A stretch of DNA of 64,000 nucleotides from Excoecaria cochinchinensis (taxonomy: Eukaryota > Streptophyta > Magnoliopsida > Malpighiales > Euphorbiaceae), in the NCBI GenBank assembly GCA_947683425.1, contig CANTUQ010000017.1:1798001-1862000 (forward strand), written 5' to 3'. The translations under genes and the position numbers were made by a program. Shown piece after piece: positions 1-12,042 of this stretch; the stretch's first letter is position 1; the number at the start of each line of letters is the position of its first letter. The notes under the pieces are model-generated. The model was not told the DNA's origin. It was given only the letters and a program-made list of their open reading frames with translations, and did no database searches.

Positions 1-716
1 AATAGTAAGAATACATACATAAATCGGGCTATTTATTTAGGTGGAAACATTGGTTCCCGACTACTTGTTTTATAAAAAAGTATAAAATTCTTGAATCAAT
101 TTAAATCTTTTAGATTTGGGATGAAAACGTGGATATTGGTCCAGTTTTATTGATAAATTTCATTTTGTAGGAAACATTTGTGTGGTGGTTTTTTTTAAGC
201 GCGGTCAAAAATCCTTTATTATTACAGACCACAAATAAATAAAATAAAATAAAATAATAATTACATATTTTTGAATAATAAATAATAAATAAAACCTAAT
301 CTAATCGCCTCGACCATGCTTCTTGGACAGGCCACGTGATACTCGCGGTTATAGTCATGACGGGAAAATAATATTGGTTAGTAATGAATAAATGAATAAT
401 TGGATAAATAAATAAACAAATAATTCGAATAAAGCAAATTGAGAGAAGTAATTAAAATTAAAAAATGGACGAAATTAAATTAAGCGATGAACAAATGAAT
501 AAATAGATAGATAATTGGATAAATAATTGAATAAATTAAATTAAAAGAATTGGTGGATGGAAAATATAATAACAATTGTAATAATCGAATGCAATAAAAA
601 TAATAATGATAATAATAAGACAAATAATTTCAATAATAGGAATAATAATAATGTGCTAATATTAACAATTATAACATGAATTAAACATAAGATGATAGTA
701 TTAATAATGTAAATGG

Positions 717-806
<90 letters not shown>
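717..806. repeat. (TAA)n microsatellite
   Basis: About 90 bp of perfect TAA repeat inside the LTR. Poly-Leu and poly-Tyr reading frames across it are artefacts. Confidence 0.95.
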
Positions 807-1152
807 GCAATAATGCAATATACTAATGATCACCTTAACCAAATAATAATAATAATAATTACACAATTATCATAATAATAATAATAACAATAATAATAAA
901 ATACCAATAACAATAATATTTATGAAATACATCAAACATAAAATAATATTAAAAATGATTAATAATATTAATATTAACATAACAATAATAATAAACAAGC
1001 AATAACAATAATAATATAAACAATTACTAAAATAACAATGACATAAATGATATCACAATAATAATATTATTAGCACAATATAAAATAAATAACACAAATA
1101 TTAACAAATAAACAACAATAATAATAATATCATAATAACCATAATATTAACA

Positions 1153-1154
<2 letters not shown>

Positions 1155-1207
<53 letters not shown>

Positions 1208-1266
1208 TATAAAAACAGAAAAATAAATAATAAATAAATAAATATAATAATTAATTAATAATAACC

Positions 1267-1318
<52 letters not shown>
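1155..1318. repeat. Two further (TAA)n microsatellites
   Basis: Perfect TAA runs occupy about 1155-1206 and 1270-1317, separated by degenerate AT-rich sequence derived from the same motif. Confidence 0.9.
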
Positions 1319-1319
<1 letters not shown>

Positions 1320-1629
1320 CACAAAATCAAACAAAAAGGGAGGAAGGAGGTTTACCGGTCACCGGAGGCTCGCTGGAGCAGCAATGGCCGACACCACCCA
1401 TGCCGGAAGGTAGATCGGCGCCCGAGGAGCTCGCCGGAGCTGGTCACGCGCCGATCGGAGATCCACCGTCGCTGGAAAACACGCCGCAACATCTCGGTTC
1501 TTCTCCCTCATGCGCCACGCTGCCGGCAACCGACGGAGGAACGGCGGCCATTGCCTGAAGCGTCCGGATGTGCTGGTTCTTTCGGTGGGGCGCGTGCCGC
1601 CGTGTGCGGCGGTGGTTGGCCGGCGGAGC

Positions 1630-1965
1630 CCCCGCCACCTCCTCTCCTTTTACTTCTTTTTCTTTCTTCCTCCGGTGCCGTTGGTTCCTGTTGGCTGCTT
1701 GTCCTCCCTCTTTGTTTCTTTCTCTTTTCCTTTTATTTTGGTTTCTTCTTCTTGACCTTTGATCTCTCTTACTCTCTCTTTATTTTTCTTTTGCTCTTAT
1801 CTCCCTCTTTGTTTCTTTCTCCTTCTTTTCTATTTCTTTTCTTGGTCTTCTATGGCCGGCCACCACTGTTCTTGCTCTCTCCTCTTTTCTTTCTTTTTCT
1901 TTCTCTTTCTTTTCTTTTCCCAGCCGAGCCCCCTTCCTTTACTCCTCTTCCTCCTTTTATTTCAT
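1630..1965. repeat. Long pyrimidine tract within the LTR
   Basis: About 330 bp are overwhelmingly C/T on the plus strand (purine on the LTR sense strand), following a GC-rich block at 1330-1630. The open frames here (Phe/Leu/Ser-rich) come from composition. Such a tract can form triplex DNA or act as a promoter-proximal element; neither is shown. Confidence 0.8.
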
Positions 1966-2374
1966 TGAAATTAGGTTAGATTAGGTCACCAACTCCCTCC
2001 AATAATTCCTCCATTTTTACTTCTTTAATTAACTTAATTCAAATTAATTTACACACTTTTAATTAATTAAACATTCTATTAATTAAACACTCTATATTTA
2101 ATCTATTTAAATTATCATTATCATATATATATTTCATCTAATTAATTAAACACTCCACATATTAACTAATTAATTAACTAATTAATCTTTAATTCTACAT
2201 ACATTTTAATTACCCGATAATATTAACTATTTAACTAACTAAATAATTATCTAATTAATTTTTAATTTTACACACACACATATTTATATATAAATATTTT
2301 TTTAGGAGGAAATTATCAAGGACCCAAAATCACCGTTACCATTTTTATGCCGGACTCGAGACCCGGTGTCTACA

Positions 2375-2986
2375 ACTAGGTTCACATACCTTATCTTGTC
2401 CTTTATCTTTTCTTAGATCCACAACAACATGTATAGTCCAATTTCTAGAATTGGAACCATAAATCATTACCAACTTAACCAATAGAAGAAGAAGAAGAAG
2501 AAGAAGAAGATGAAGAACAATCAATAAACACTTACCTTGATGATATAATAATTCAATACAACTAACCAATCACTTAATCACCCAACATAACTTATACAGC
2601 CAAAGATTGAAGAGGAGACACGAGAGAAAAGAGAAAAGAAGAGCAGAAATTTTAAGAAGAAGACCAGCCGAAGACAACAAAAGCAAAGTGACACATTTTC
2701 TCTTTCATCCAAAGTTTATATTGCATGGAAGAGGCTGAGGTGGCACCCCCAAAGAGTGACACCCGGATTCCACTATAATACACACACTAATATGATTTTA
2801 AAATAAAACACCACTAACAATTAACTAATCCAACTTAAGCTTAATCATACACATTCACCAATTAACCACATAAACTTATCTATTAATTCAATTAAGTCCT
2901 CAATTCAATTAGACTTAAGTCCAGAATTTAGCAAACTCCAAATTAAACTTACCCAATTATCCCAATTTGACCAATTTGCTACTAGG
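2375..2986 (-). mobile_element. LTR fragment hosting the MULE
   Basis: This segment continues on the far side of the MULE (9166-9175). Joined across the transposon it ends in CGGCCCATTACA, the plus-strand end expected for a TG...CA chromoviral LTR. Its composition (short CACT/ATTAA phrases, 'GAGGTGGCACC', a purine-rich block near 2600-2660) resembles the right-hand part of the LTR at 36447-39058, so minus orientation is likely. The left end is cut by the Tat LTR at 2374. No gene is visible. Confidence 0.5.
2484..2512. repeat. (GAA)n microsatellite
   Basis: About nine GAA/AGA units in the LTR fragment. Confidence 0.85.
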
Positions 2987-2996
2987 GTATAAATCG
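2987..2996. repeat. MULE target-site duplication, left
   Basis: GTATAAATCG directly precedes the left inverted repeat and recurs at 9156-9165 right after the right one. Ten bases match. MULEs usually duplicate 9-11 bp. Confidence 0.9.
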
Positions 2997-3118
2997 GGGA
3001 TAATTTCATAGGTGGTCACTGAAGTTTAAGGGTTGTAACGATTTGGTCACTTAACTTCTATTTGTAACAATAAAATAACTCAACTTTTATTTTGTAACGA
3101 GATGGTAATAATGACCGG
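2997..3118 (+). repeat. MULE terminal inverted repeat, left
   Basis: Starts GGGATAATTTC and ends ATGACCGG. It pairs with 9034-9155 along its whole length with about one mismatch (T/C near 3109). Confidence 0.9.
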
Positions 3119-3772
3119 AAATTCGGTTTCGGCGGCGAACGGCTCGTAACCTCACGACTGGAACGAATGACACATCAGATTTTTTTGCCACGTCGGATCT
3201 GACTAGATCCGACGTGGATTTATGTTAACAAAAAAGGGAAATCAGTTTTTACTTTTTACTTTCTTCTTCCTGGTCACTCTCTAAAAATCCGTAGATCTCA
3301 CTCGCCTTCTCTCTGTGTGTCGGTCTCGGTCGGTGATGCCTCTTTGTCTCCATCAGTCTCTCTCAGAGATTCTAGGTTGTTCTCCGTCTCTGTCGCTTGC
3401 TCTCAGTCCCTCTTGGTATATCTTGGTCTCTGTTGCTCGAACTCCGTATCTGTTAGTCTCTCTCGTTATCTTCGATCTTTGTAGTTCTCTCTCTCGGTCT
3501 TTGTAGATCTCTTTCTCGTTCTATGTAGCTATCTCTCGTTGTGTCCACATATCGATCTTCGATTCTCTATCACTTGATTTGTTTCTGTTGTCCAACTATC
3601 TAAGTTGATATCTTCAATTTGATTTTTGAGCAAATATAGGGGTGGGAGTTAGAGCGGGAAAATTCCCGCTCAAATTTGGGTGAACAAAAACGAGTTAAAG
3701 AAAAAAAAGAACCAGACAGATTTGAAATAAAGGGAAATAAAAGCATAAAAGTTGAAAGCAGAGAAGAAGACA

Positions 3773-6700
3773 ATGGACCATCCTATTCGAAGAATCCAAG
3801 ACACGGGACCACCAAAATATGGTAGGTACAGCTTTAAATTTGAATAGTTAAATGCGGTGTTTTTGGTTGATAAAATATGAGCTGGATGTTGCTCACGTTT
3901 TGTTAGGCAACAATGAAATGAATAATTTTATATTTTTATGAAAAGAAGAGCAATGAACTTTATCTCTTGTAATTTAATTTTTCTGACTTTGTCAATTGAA
4001 GTTATATATGTATGGATTATTTTATGAAAAGAAGGGCAGTGAACTTTGTCACATATATGCATGTAATGTGGTTGCAATTGTCCTATGAATTGAAGTTAAC
4101 TTGGTCAACTGAAGTTAGAAATGTTGTGTTTAAATTAACAATTGGCAGAATATTGTTATATTGCTTCTCATATTTTTAGTTTAATTTAATGAATTATTAA
4201 TTGTGTGAAAATGTGTGAAAACAGATGTTAATGAAGAAAACTTTAGTGTCATTTTACATTACAAGGGAGCTATGTGCTTGGATGGATATTATGGAGGTGA
4301 AGTAGATTGTTTTGACTGGTGTAAGTTAGATTCTATTAGTCTTAGTGTATTTGATAGATGGATTCAAGAATTATGTGGTGAGGGTTACGTGAGATATTAT
4401 TACAAGCCGAATGGATATGTTTATAGGGGCTCACTGAGGCCATTGGATAGTGACAGCGATGTTTTTGAAATGTGTTTATCTGGTGGTAAGTTAAATAAAC
4501 AAATAGATGTGTATGTAAATCATTTTACTGAAGATATTGTAGCAGAATTGGATGAGAATGGAAGTCCTTATAGGTATGTTGAAGCTGATGAAGGAGGAGA
4601 AAAAGATGTTGATGTTGAGGCTGATTTAGTTGAAGGCGTTGATGTACCATCGGGTCAGCAGCATGAGGAGCCTGAAGATGAATTATTTCATGATCCAGAT
4701 TATAACATTCCAGATGATGATGTTGACTTTGAAGATTTTGTAAATGAAGAAACCAACAGCGGCAACAAACCGGGCAGGCCAAGTGTTAGTTCAACGAGCC
4801 AGCATGAATCTGAAATTCATATTCCTGAGGTAGAATCTGAGTATGATTCAGAGTATGGTGATTCTGAAGAATTGGATTCCAGCGTAGATAGTGATGAGGA
4901 TGCTTCTGATAGGATCAAATTTCCTGAATTTATTGAAGAAAAACATATGGAGAAGCCTGTTATACTTCATGGAATGAAGTTTCGGAATTTTGATCAATTT
5001 AAAAGAGCATGCAAAAATTGGGGCATCAATAACAGGTGGGATTTGTGGTTTCCTACTAATGACAAGTTGAGGTGTATTTGCAAATGTAGAAATCCTTCAT
5101 GCAATTTCAGATTATATGCTTCTAAAGTAAGCAATGATGACCCAACAGTGCAAATTAAGACTTCAAATTTTTCCCACTCTTGCTCGAAGATTTTTAAAAG
5201 TAGAAATCTTACTTCACAGTTCATTGCAAGCAAATACTATGACAAATTTAGGGTTGATCATAGCTGGAGTTTGAATGGGATTAGAAAACAGGTCCAGGAT
5301 GATATGGGATTGCAAATTTCTAGAATGAAAGCATGGAGAGCTAAGGACATGGCTTTCAAATGGATTTATGGAGACGAAAATTTGCAGTATAGATCACTGT
5401 TGAGGTACCAGGCTGAACTTATGGCCACAAATTCGGATACTACTGCTGTTATTTGGAGGGAAGAAAGCAAATTTATGGGTTTTTATGTTTGTTTGGGTCC
5501 GCTGAAGAAAGCATGGATATCTGGCTGTAGACCAATTATCAGCATTGATGCATGTTGGCTGAAGGGCACATTTGGTGGAAATCTATTGACAGCAGTAGGC
5601 ATTGATCCAAATGACTGCATATTCCCCATTGCATATGCAGTCATAGACGGAGTAGAATCAACTGAAACTTGGAGTTGGTTCTTGTGTACACTTTCATATG
5701 ACCTTGAAATCATTGACAGCAGCAAGATATGTTGGATGTCAGACAGACAAAAGGTTTAATTTCAGTTTTTACTTTTATTTATTTTTACTACCCAACAAAT
5801 ATTTATGATTTTCTACACTAATAATTTCATATGTTTTTGAAATTGCAGGGGCTTATCAATGCCGTTCATGATCTTTTTCCAGGGTCTGAGCATAGAAATT
5901 GTGTCAGACATATTTACCAAAATTTCAGAGAAAAATTCAAGGGCAAAACGTTGAAAGATATGGTTTGGAATGCAGCCAGGGCGACCACTTCACCTCAATT
6001 CAAAAAAGCAATGGATTTGCTGAAAAAGGAAAGTGAATAAGCCTTTAATTGGTTGGAGCACCCAGACAGGCCGTATCATAGCTGGACACGATCGTTGTTC
6101 AAGACACATACAAAGTGTGACATGCTACTAAACAATCTCTGTGAGTGCTTTAATAGGTAAGAACCTATCAGTTACAGTTATTACATAATTGGCTCTATCA
6201 GTCAAGTATGTTAATAAATTTACTTTGAATATTGGGACTGTTGTGGATTTGCTTTTTATCTTTTTGTTGGGTTTTGTTACGGTAAAAGCATGCATGTATT
6301 AAAGACATTCAGCCTCTTTTACTGATGCAATTATATATATTATAGGCTTGTCCGAAACCTTCAACTTCTTCTGGTTTCTCTAATTGCTGGACAATATTAT
6401 CATCTAATTATCCTTTATCATCTAATTATCGTGTAGGTTAGCCTTTATCATCTAATTATCGTGTAAGTTAGCCTTTATAATGAGCCTCTTGAACAAGGTT
6501 GCATGTTACAGAGGTTGATAATTTAAATAATGTATACTTGTAGCAGCATGAGCAGCAGATACAATATTTAAAGATCATTTATTCTTATTTTTTATGTTAG
6601 GCATATTTATTCCCGAGGAACTACATGTGTATGCTGTTATGGGGCTGCTGCTATTTATTATAAATATATATTTATATATATATAGTTATGACCACCAGAT

Positions 6701-7737
6701 TGATTATTTATGTTTGTTTATGTATACCATGAAGGTACATTTTACAAGAAAGGGATATGCCTGTGATCACTATGTTGGAAATGATAAAATCCAAGTTGAC
6801 GAAGAGAATGCTCAACAAGAGTGAAATGATTAAAAATTATTCTGGTAGAATTTGCCCCAAGGTGGAAAAGAAGTTTAAAAAAATTATAGACGCAGCTGCA
6901 TTTTTTGAAGTCCAAAAATCTGGGGGGGCAAAGGTTCAGGTGATTGGTCTTGGAGGGCCTTATGTAGTAGATTTGGTTGAGATGACATGTACGTGTAGGA
7001 GATGGGAGTTGACAGGGTTGCCATGTCCACATGCCACTGCAGGTATAATATCAAATAATGGTGACCCTTACGACTATGTGAGTGATTATTACAGTGTAGA
7101 AACATTTAAAAAAGTGTACTCCCACTACATCAATCCTACCAATCCTCAAGACCATTGGCCCGAAGCCACTGATGACACAATGGTGATCCCACCCAAGCCC
7201 AGGAAAAAGAAAAGAGGGAGAAGACCTACATGTAGGAGGAAGCAACCTGAGGAAATAGAGCAGATGAGGGCTAAGAAGAAGGTTCAAAGAGAAGCTGTGC
7301 CACCACATGACGCTGCTGGAACACAAAAATTAAGCAAAAAAGGAAGTTCTTCGAACAAGTGTAGGTTGTGTGGTCAGGAGGGCCATAATGCAAGGAGACA
7401 TGGTTCACAAAATAAGAGGTTAAAGACAGAAGCTGATGCCCATCCAGACCCACCTGTTCCTCAAGACACCGTTCACACTACTTCTACACAGGTAATTAAA
7501 ATTTGCTTGTTGCTTTAAAGTAACTTTTATATTTATTTCCCATCTCCCATCTACACTTAACATCTTTAATTTGCTGCACTTTTGCTGAAGGAAACCATTT
7601 CTCATTTGACACAATCAAGTCAGATTATAAAGAATAAGAGAAGCCCGAGAAAACTTCCTGTCAAGAGAGGGAAAGCAATTCCATCTAGGTATAAGGGCCA
7701 GAGTTCAAGCCGAAACCAGAAGAAAACTCAAGGATAA
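3773..7737 (+). pseudogene. MuDR-type MULE transposase, multi-exon, one premature stop
   Basis: Cut-and-paste transposase. My exon model is 3773-3821, 4225-5753, 5849-6156, about 6737-7491 and 7591-7737 (TAA). The first two junctions and the last are GT-AG and phase-consistent. Exon 2 holds an N-terminal domain, an acidic linker (4590-4900) and a MuDR Cys-rich domain (about 4950-5250). The catalytic triad is readable: Asp at 5547 (ISIDACW), Asp at 5742 (MSDRQK) and Glu at 6143 (CECFN). A SWIM zinc finger (CTC...CPH, 6988-7032) and a zinc knuckle (CRLCGQEGHNARRH, last Cys replaced by His, about 7361) follow. Lesions: an in-frame TAA at 6038, and I could not find the coding stretch that normally links CFN to the TMLE segment, so the exon 4 start is uncertain. 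GTG at 4215 is not a plausible start. Confidence 0.85.
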
Positions 7738-8206
7738 AAGCCAAGATATATTTTCTGACTTGCTATTTTGTGAAACAATACTGTCAGATAATTGTAGTTC
7801 CTGATTTTGTAACACCCGCCTGAATGAGATAGGGATCAACTACTTTGTTATGCTTTTTGTTATGTAAAATTATGACAGTTATGATATTATATATACACTC
7901 TGATTTTGTAACACCCCACGATATTATATATACAGTTATATCATATTTCATCAAAGTTATTCCAATTGGTTTATTCCAAGTTCCTTCATTACCAGTTTTA
8001 TTTGATGCAATGAGGTTGTTTGAATCTGATGTAAGCATTTTATTCAACCTTTATTCAACTTATACTTAGAATAACACTTGCCAGGAAATTTTATCTTTCA
8101 AATGAACTATGACTTCGATTGACATATATGCCAAAATACAATTCATACTACATCAAACTACTCATATATTAAATTGAGGATATCCAATTACAAATACCAC
8201 GTTCAA
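7738..8206. other. Spacer between the two convergent MULE genes
   Basis: AT-rich spacer holding the 3' ends of both transcripts. The phrase CTGATTTTGTAACACC occurs twice (about 7800 and 7900). No coding potential is visible. Confidence 0.6.
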
Positions 8207-8693
8207 CTAAATAAGAAGGATTACAATTAAAAACATAAGAACAACAACAATGCTCCAGTAGATACAATACATACTGCACTTCATAATTCTCCTATTGTTG
8301 TTGGTGGCCAACTCCCTCGCATTTTTTGTGGCAAACTCCATCTCCAATCTGGCAATTTTTCTTAGCAAACCATTTATTACATAATTGGCTCTATTGCTTA
8401 ATGGTTCATCATACCATCTAAAAAAACCACAGCCGCCGTTATTCTAAGCACAAGAAAACCCATTTCATTACTCTTACCCGATTAGAAATTAGAAGATGAC
8501 TTGAAATTAGAATGAAAGGAATATATGAATTACTCTTACCCGATTAATAGGACATGTGCAAAACCTCCTCATCGGATTTGTTTCAGTTTTCGACGTCTTC
8601 AACTCCGCAACCACAATACGGGTAAATAATTTCTCTTTCAACACTTGTACTAAAACGATTTTCATTTCTTGATGTATACGAATGAGATGACAT
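8207..8693 (-). pseudogene. MULE second gene: GRF-zinc-finger protein, frameshifted
   Basis: Companion gene convergent with the transposase. Minus-strand exon 1 runs from ATG (8693) to a GTAAGA donor after 8540; exon 2 is 8443-8207 (TAG). Exon 1 gives a CGCG motif followed, in the next frame, by TSKTETNPMRRFCTCP, so a one-base shift lies near 8600. Exon 2 opens with the GRF-type GGCGFFRWYDE segment, then a helical stretch (LLRKIARLEMEFATKNAREL), and ends in a hydrophobic segment of about 20 residues that looks like a C-terminal membrane anchor. GRF domains bind zinc and nucleic acid in other proteins; the role in MULEs is unknown. The frameshift makes this copy a probable pseudogene. Confidence 0.75.
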
Positions 8694-9033
8694 CGAAGAA
8701 TATATTCAGATGAGGAAGATAATAAGATGATAAATTGATGAGATCGGGTAGGTAGAGAGCAACCAACACGAGAATAACGAAGAAAGTCGGCAGATCTGCC
8801 CACACAAATTGCATCAACAGTTACAAAGCAACACGATTTGGAGATAGCACGAAGAAGAAGGAGAAGAAATCGACGAAGAATTGCCCAAGTTAAAAAAATC
8901 TGAGTTTTTTACTTATTTTTTATTTCAAACACGCCACGTCGGATCCATTTAAGCAGCCGACGTGGCTTTTTTATCCGATGTGGCAAAGTAATCGCCCCAT
9001 CTTTCACGCGCCGACGACCGGATATGCTAAATC

Positions 9034-9155
9034 CCGGTCATTGTTACCATCTCGTTACAAAATAAAAGTTGAGTTATTTTATTGTTACAAATAGAAGTTA
9101 AGTGACCAAATCGTTACAACCCTTAAACTTCAGTGACCACCTATGAAATTATCCC
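9034..9155 (-). repeat. MULE terminal inverted repeat, right
   Basis: Inverted copy of 2997-3118, ending GAAATTATCCC, followed by the duplication GTATAAATCG at 9156-9165. Confidence 0.9.
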
Positions 9156-9175
9156 GTATAAATCGGCCCATTACA

Positions 9176-9482
9176 AGGAGCACTTACTAAATGTCCTATA
9201 ATGTGTGAATTATGCTATTGGTCTATGAATAATCATGCATAAGATATTATAAATGTGTTGGTTCATGTAATTTTATACAGTGAAATGGGAATGTGTTTGA
9301 TAAGTTGTATATGTATAACCCAGCTATTGAATGTTAAGATATTGCTTCATGAGAGTATATGGATGTTATATAATGCGAATAAATGAGCAATAATTGGATT
9401 AATAATTTAGCCTGCAAGTAGTTGATAGATAGGAATTGCCTATAGGGTCAAAGTGTTTCAGCCGAAGCGTTTGATTCCTTTT
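9176..9482 (+). mobile_element. Chromovirus element 1, 5' LTR, first part
   Basis: Part of a chromoviral LTR resumed at 12043 beyond the inserted Tat solo LTR. It carries the left half of the shared fold (AGCCTGCAA at 9409-9417). Its own 5' end is not recognisable and may be lost at the junction at 9175. Confidence 0.6.
9478..9482. repeat. Target-site duplication of Tat solo LTR, left
   Basis: CTTTT, repeated at 12038-12042. Confidence 0.85.
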
Positions 9483-10485
9483 TGTCGACACCGGGTCCTG
9501 AGGCAGCTAAGATCAGAGGTTACTCAATGATGAAATTAACACCTGTTCATAGGCAAAAAGATAGGAAGTGATGATTTCCTTGTCAAATTTACTTTTTAGA
9601 AATAAAAAAATACAAAAAAAATATAAGAACTAAAAATAAAAATAAAAAAGGGAGTTTGGGAACTATAATATTTTAGTCAAATTTGTCTCTAAAAAATTTA
9701 AATTTAAAAAAAAAATTGACCATTTGCAGCAGCCGTCGTGTGAGGGGGAACCTCCCTCGCGTGCTAGGCCAGCACGCACGCGCTATCGCTGGGGTGCTCG
9801 CCTCTGTGCTGCGCAGTATGCACGCGGTGGGAGAGGCACCACGCGCGCGGGCGAGGCGCCTCTCGCCCAGCATGTGGGCGCGATGGGCGAGGCGCCTCAC
9901 GCCCCGCGTGCGAGTCCGACGGGCGAGGTGTCGCTCACCCGTCCTCGCCTGCCAGCGCACGGCGCGCATGCTGGCAACCCATCGCTCGCCAGCAACAGGC
10001 ATCGGCACCGCAGTTCGCCCAAATTCACCGAAAATGCAATATTTGGCCTTTTTTCATGATTTTTTTTCCCAAAATTGATTTTTTATCCCATTTTTTGGTA
10101 TTTTCATAATTTTTAAAATTTTTAAAATTAATAAATTAATTTTTTATTTTATTTATCCTTAAGATAAATATCAAAGATTTAATTTTATCTTTTTTTTGAA
10201 TTCAAAAGGATTTTATTTTATCTTTAAATCTAATTTGAATTTTAAAATATTTGATTTATTTTCTAAAATCAAATTTGAATTCAAATACATTTGATATCTA
10301 TCTTGAAAGTTAATTTAAATTTTAAAAGGATTTGATTTTCAAATTTGAATTTTAAAAAAATTTGATTTTTAAATTTGGATTTTAAAAAGATTTGATTTTT
10401 TTTTAAATTTGAATTTTAAAAAGATTTGATTTTTAAATTTGAATTTTAAAAATATTTGAATTTTTTATCCTTATCCTCAGTTCCC

Positions 10486-10493
10486 TATAAATA
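10486..10493 (+). promoter_or_regulatory. TATA box of Tat LTR
   Basis: TATAAATA in the context CCCTATAAATAAG. The same context occurs at 57305 in the Tat LTR at 56762. Confidence 0.65.
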
Positions 10494-11566
10494 AGAGGCT
10501 GGGGATCGAGAAAAGGATTCATATTTTTTTTACTTTTTATTTCTTCTTCTTGCCTAGAATTCTCTCTATATTTTTTTGAGTTTCCTTCTTCAAATAAATT
10601 TCTTAACATTTCAAAAATCAGTTTTTAATGGAATAATCCTTCTTGAGACAAAGAAAATAATTCTTTGTTCTTGAGAATTGTTATTTTCTTTCATTATTTA
10701 TTTTTAAGCGGCTTTCTTTCTTGGAATAAAACTCCAACTTTTATTATTTTCAATCCTAATTTTGTGGATCAAAGCAAGGAAATCAATCATATTTTCCCTT
10801 CATTGAGTTCGAATTCTGAGGGTAAATATTTTGGGACCAATCCTACTTTTCCTTTATTTTCTTATTTTATTTATTCACAATCATTTTATCAATATGTAGA
10901 TATTTATGTCTATTATTTACATATTTATTTTATCTCTGATATTTCCTTTATTTTCATTTTTTTATTTCATTGTCCCACTCACGTGTTATTTGTTTTACGT
11001 GTGAGTTTATTTATTTCTACTAATTATGGGGCGCTAAGAAGGGGAGCCTACTAGAATGGTCCGAGGATGCCAATTTAGTTCATTTTCTTTACCCTATTTC
11101 TTTTTAGTTTATTTTTATTTCCAATTTATTATAAATATTATTTTGAGTCGGCTAAAGTAAAAATGGCTAAGCTTTTCTACAAATAAATGAGATTCTTCTA
11201 ATAAAATGGGACCAATGTCCTAGTTTTTCCATCCAAATAAAATTGTCACTTTAAATTATTTTTATAAATATGCATGCGAAGACCAATGTCTTCATCCTCA
11301 ATAAATATATCGCTTTGTGTATGTTTTCCTTTTCTGCTCATTTACAATGGGGGTTGTATTCTGCCCTTAGTTTTGTTGTAAGCTATTATATTTTTGATTT
11401 GCTTTATTTTGAGCTTACATTATTTAATGCTTTCATTATATGAATGATCTGATGCTTTAATTATTGCATTAAACTGAATGAGAAAATGAATAAAATATTA
11501 AATTCAAAACTCAATTATAATTTAACTAATGTATGAATAAATGGGAAGTCCCAAACCATCTCTGGT

Positions 11567-11955
11567 CTTAGGCTCAACGAGCTTAGAGGACCATCTCAAT
11601 GTTCTATTGGGGTGAGGTCTCCAAAATATCTCTTATTGCCTAAAATAGGCCTAATTTGCATTATCTTAGGCTCCACGAGATTAGATGACCTTTCCAGTAT
11701 TTTATTGGAAAGAGGTGTCCAAAATATCTTTGGCCTGCCCAAAATAGACGTATATACATCATCTTAGGCTTCACGAGATTAGACGATCCTCCCAATGTTC
11801 TATTGGAAGGAGGTATCCAAAATATCTTTGATTGCCTAAAATAGACACACACGCGTTGTCTTAGGCTCAGTGAGGTTAGACGACCTTTCCTAATGTTCTA
11901 TTGAGTAGCGAATCCAAAACACCTCCTTGTTGCCCAAAATAGACGCCCTTGTAAA
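11567..11955 (+). repeat. Four 98-bp tandem repeats in the Tat LTR
   Basis: Imperfect units begin CTTAGGCT at 11567, 11665, 11763 and 11860. Each contains a small hairpin of the type CCAATGTTCTATTGG and a GAGNTTAGANGACC phrase. Related three-unit arrays occur in the Tat LTRs at 54440-54740 (minus) and about 58555-58800 (plus). Confidence 0.8.
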
Positions 11956-12042
11956 TCTCTTACAAGTTTTCATGAACCTCTCACGAATGCCCTAAAAGCG
12001 AGTTTTCGGGGCGCCCCGGGGATCAGCGCGCATCACACTTTT

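Larger units (their letters stand above)
1..2374 (-). mobile_element. Tat/Ogre-type LTR, minus strand, cut by window edge
   Basis: This is a long terminal repeat read on the minus strand. Its first bases on that strand are TGTAGACACCGGGTCTCGAG (plus 2355-2374), the start seen with small changes in the Tat-type LTRs at 9483, 51481 and 56762. The left end (AAATCGGG and the 'ACATTGG' phrases near 20-60) matches the downstream part of the LTR at 54359-56289. It holds three TAA microsatellites, a GC-rich block (1330-1650) and a pyrimidine tract. The LTR end and any internal region lie left of the window. The lineage call rests on shared LTR sequence only, and there is no coding evidence in this copy. 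Confidence 0.7.
2997..9155. mobile_element. Mutator-like transposon (MULE), complete ends
   Basis: A 6,159-bp DNA transposon. The 122-bp terminal inverted repeats begin GGGATAATTTC and differ at about one position, and a 10-bp duplication flanks the whole. Subterminal sequences carry further CCACGTCGGATC-type repeats (about 3190-3220 and 8935-8985). Inside are two convergent genes: a MuDR-type transposase on plus and a GRF-zinc-finger protein on minus, a pairing known in some plant MULEs. Clean ends indicate movement by cut-and-paste into the neighbouring LTR. Both genes carry lesions, so this copy is probably no longer autonomous. Confidence 0.92.
9483..12037 (+). mobile_element. Tat-type solo LTR
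   Basis: A 2,555-bp LTR from TGTCGACACCGGGTC to GCGCATCACA, with matching CTTTT duplications and no internal region, so a full element was reduced by LTR-LTR recombination. A GC-rich island (about 9730-10020, repeated GGCGAGGCGCC phrases) is followed by AT-rich sequence, a TATA box (10486), a pyrimidine-rich leader and four 98-bp tandem repeats near the 3' end. Frames in the GC island are not genes. Confidence 0.9.

Noticed and set aside
541..866. Poly-Leu and poly-Tyr reading frames
   Set aside because: They are translations of a TAA microsatellite; the same holds at 30854-31060 and 50890-51138.
1444..1979. Several frames of 60-140 codons
   Set aside because: They lie in a GC-rich block and pyrimidine tract of an LTR; composition keeps the frames open and no protein family is seen.
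4215..4226. GTG at 4215 as transposase start
   Set aside because: Plant genes rarely start at GTG, and an ATG exon at 3773-3821 joins in phase through a GT-AG intron.
9673..10078. Arg/Ala-rich frames of 110-130 codons on both strands
   Set aside because: GC-rich LTR island with few stop codons by composition.
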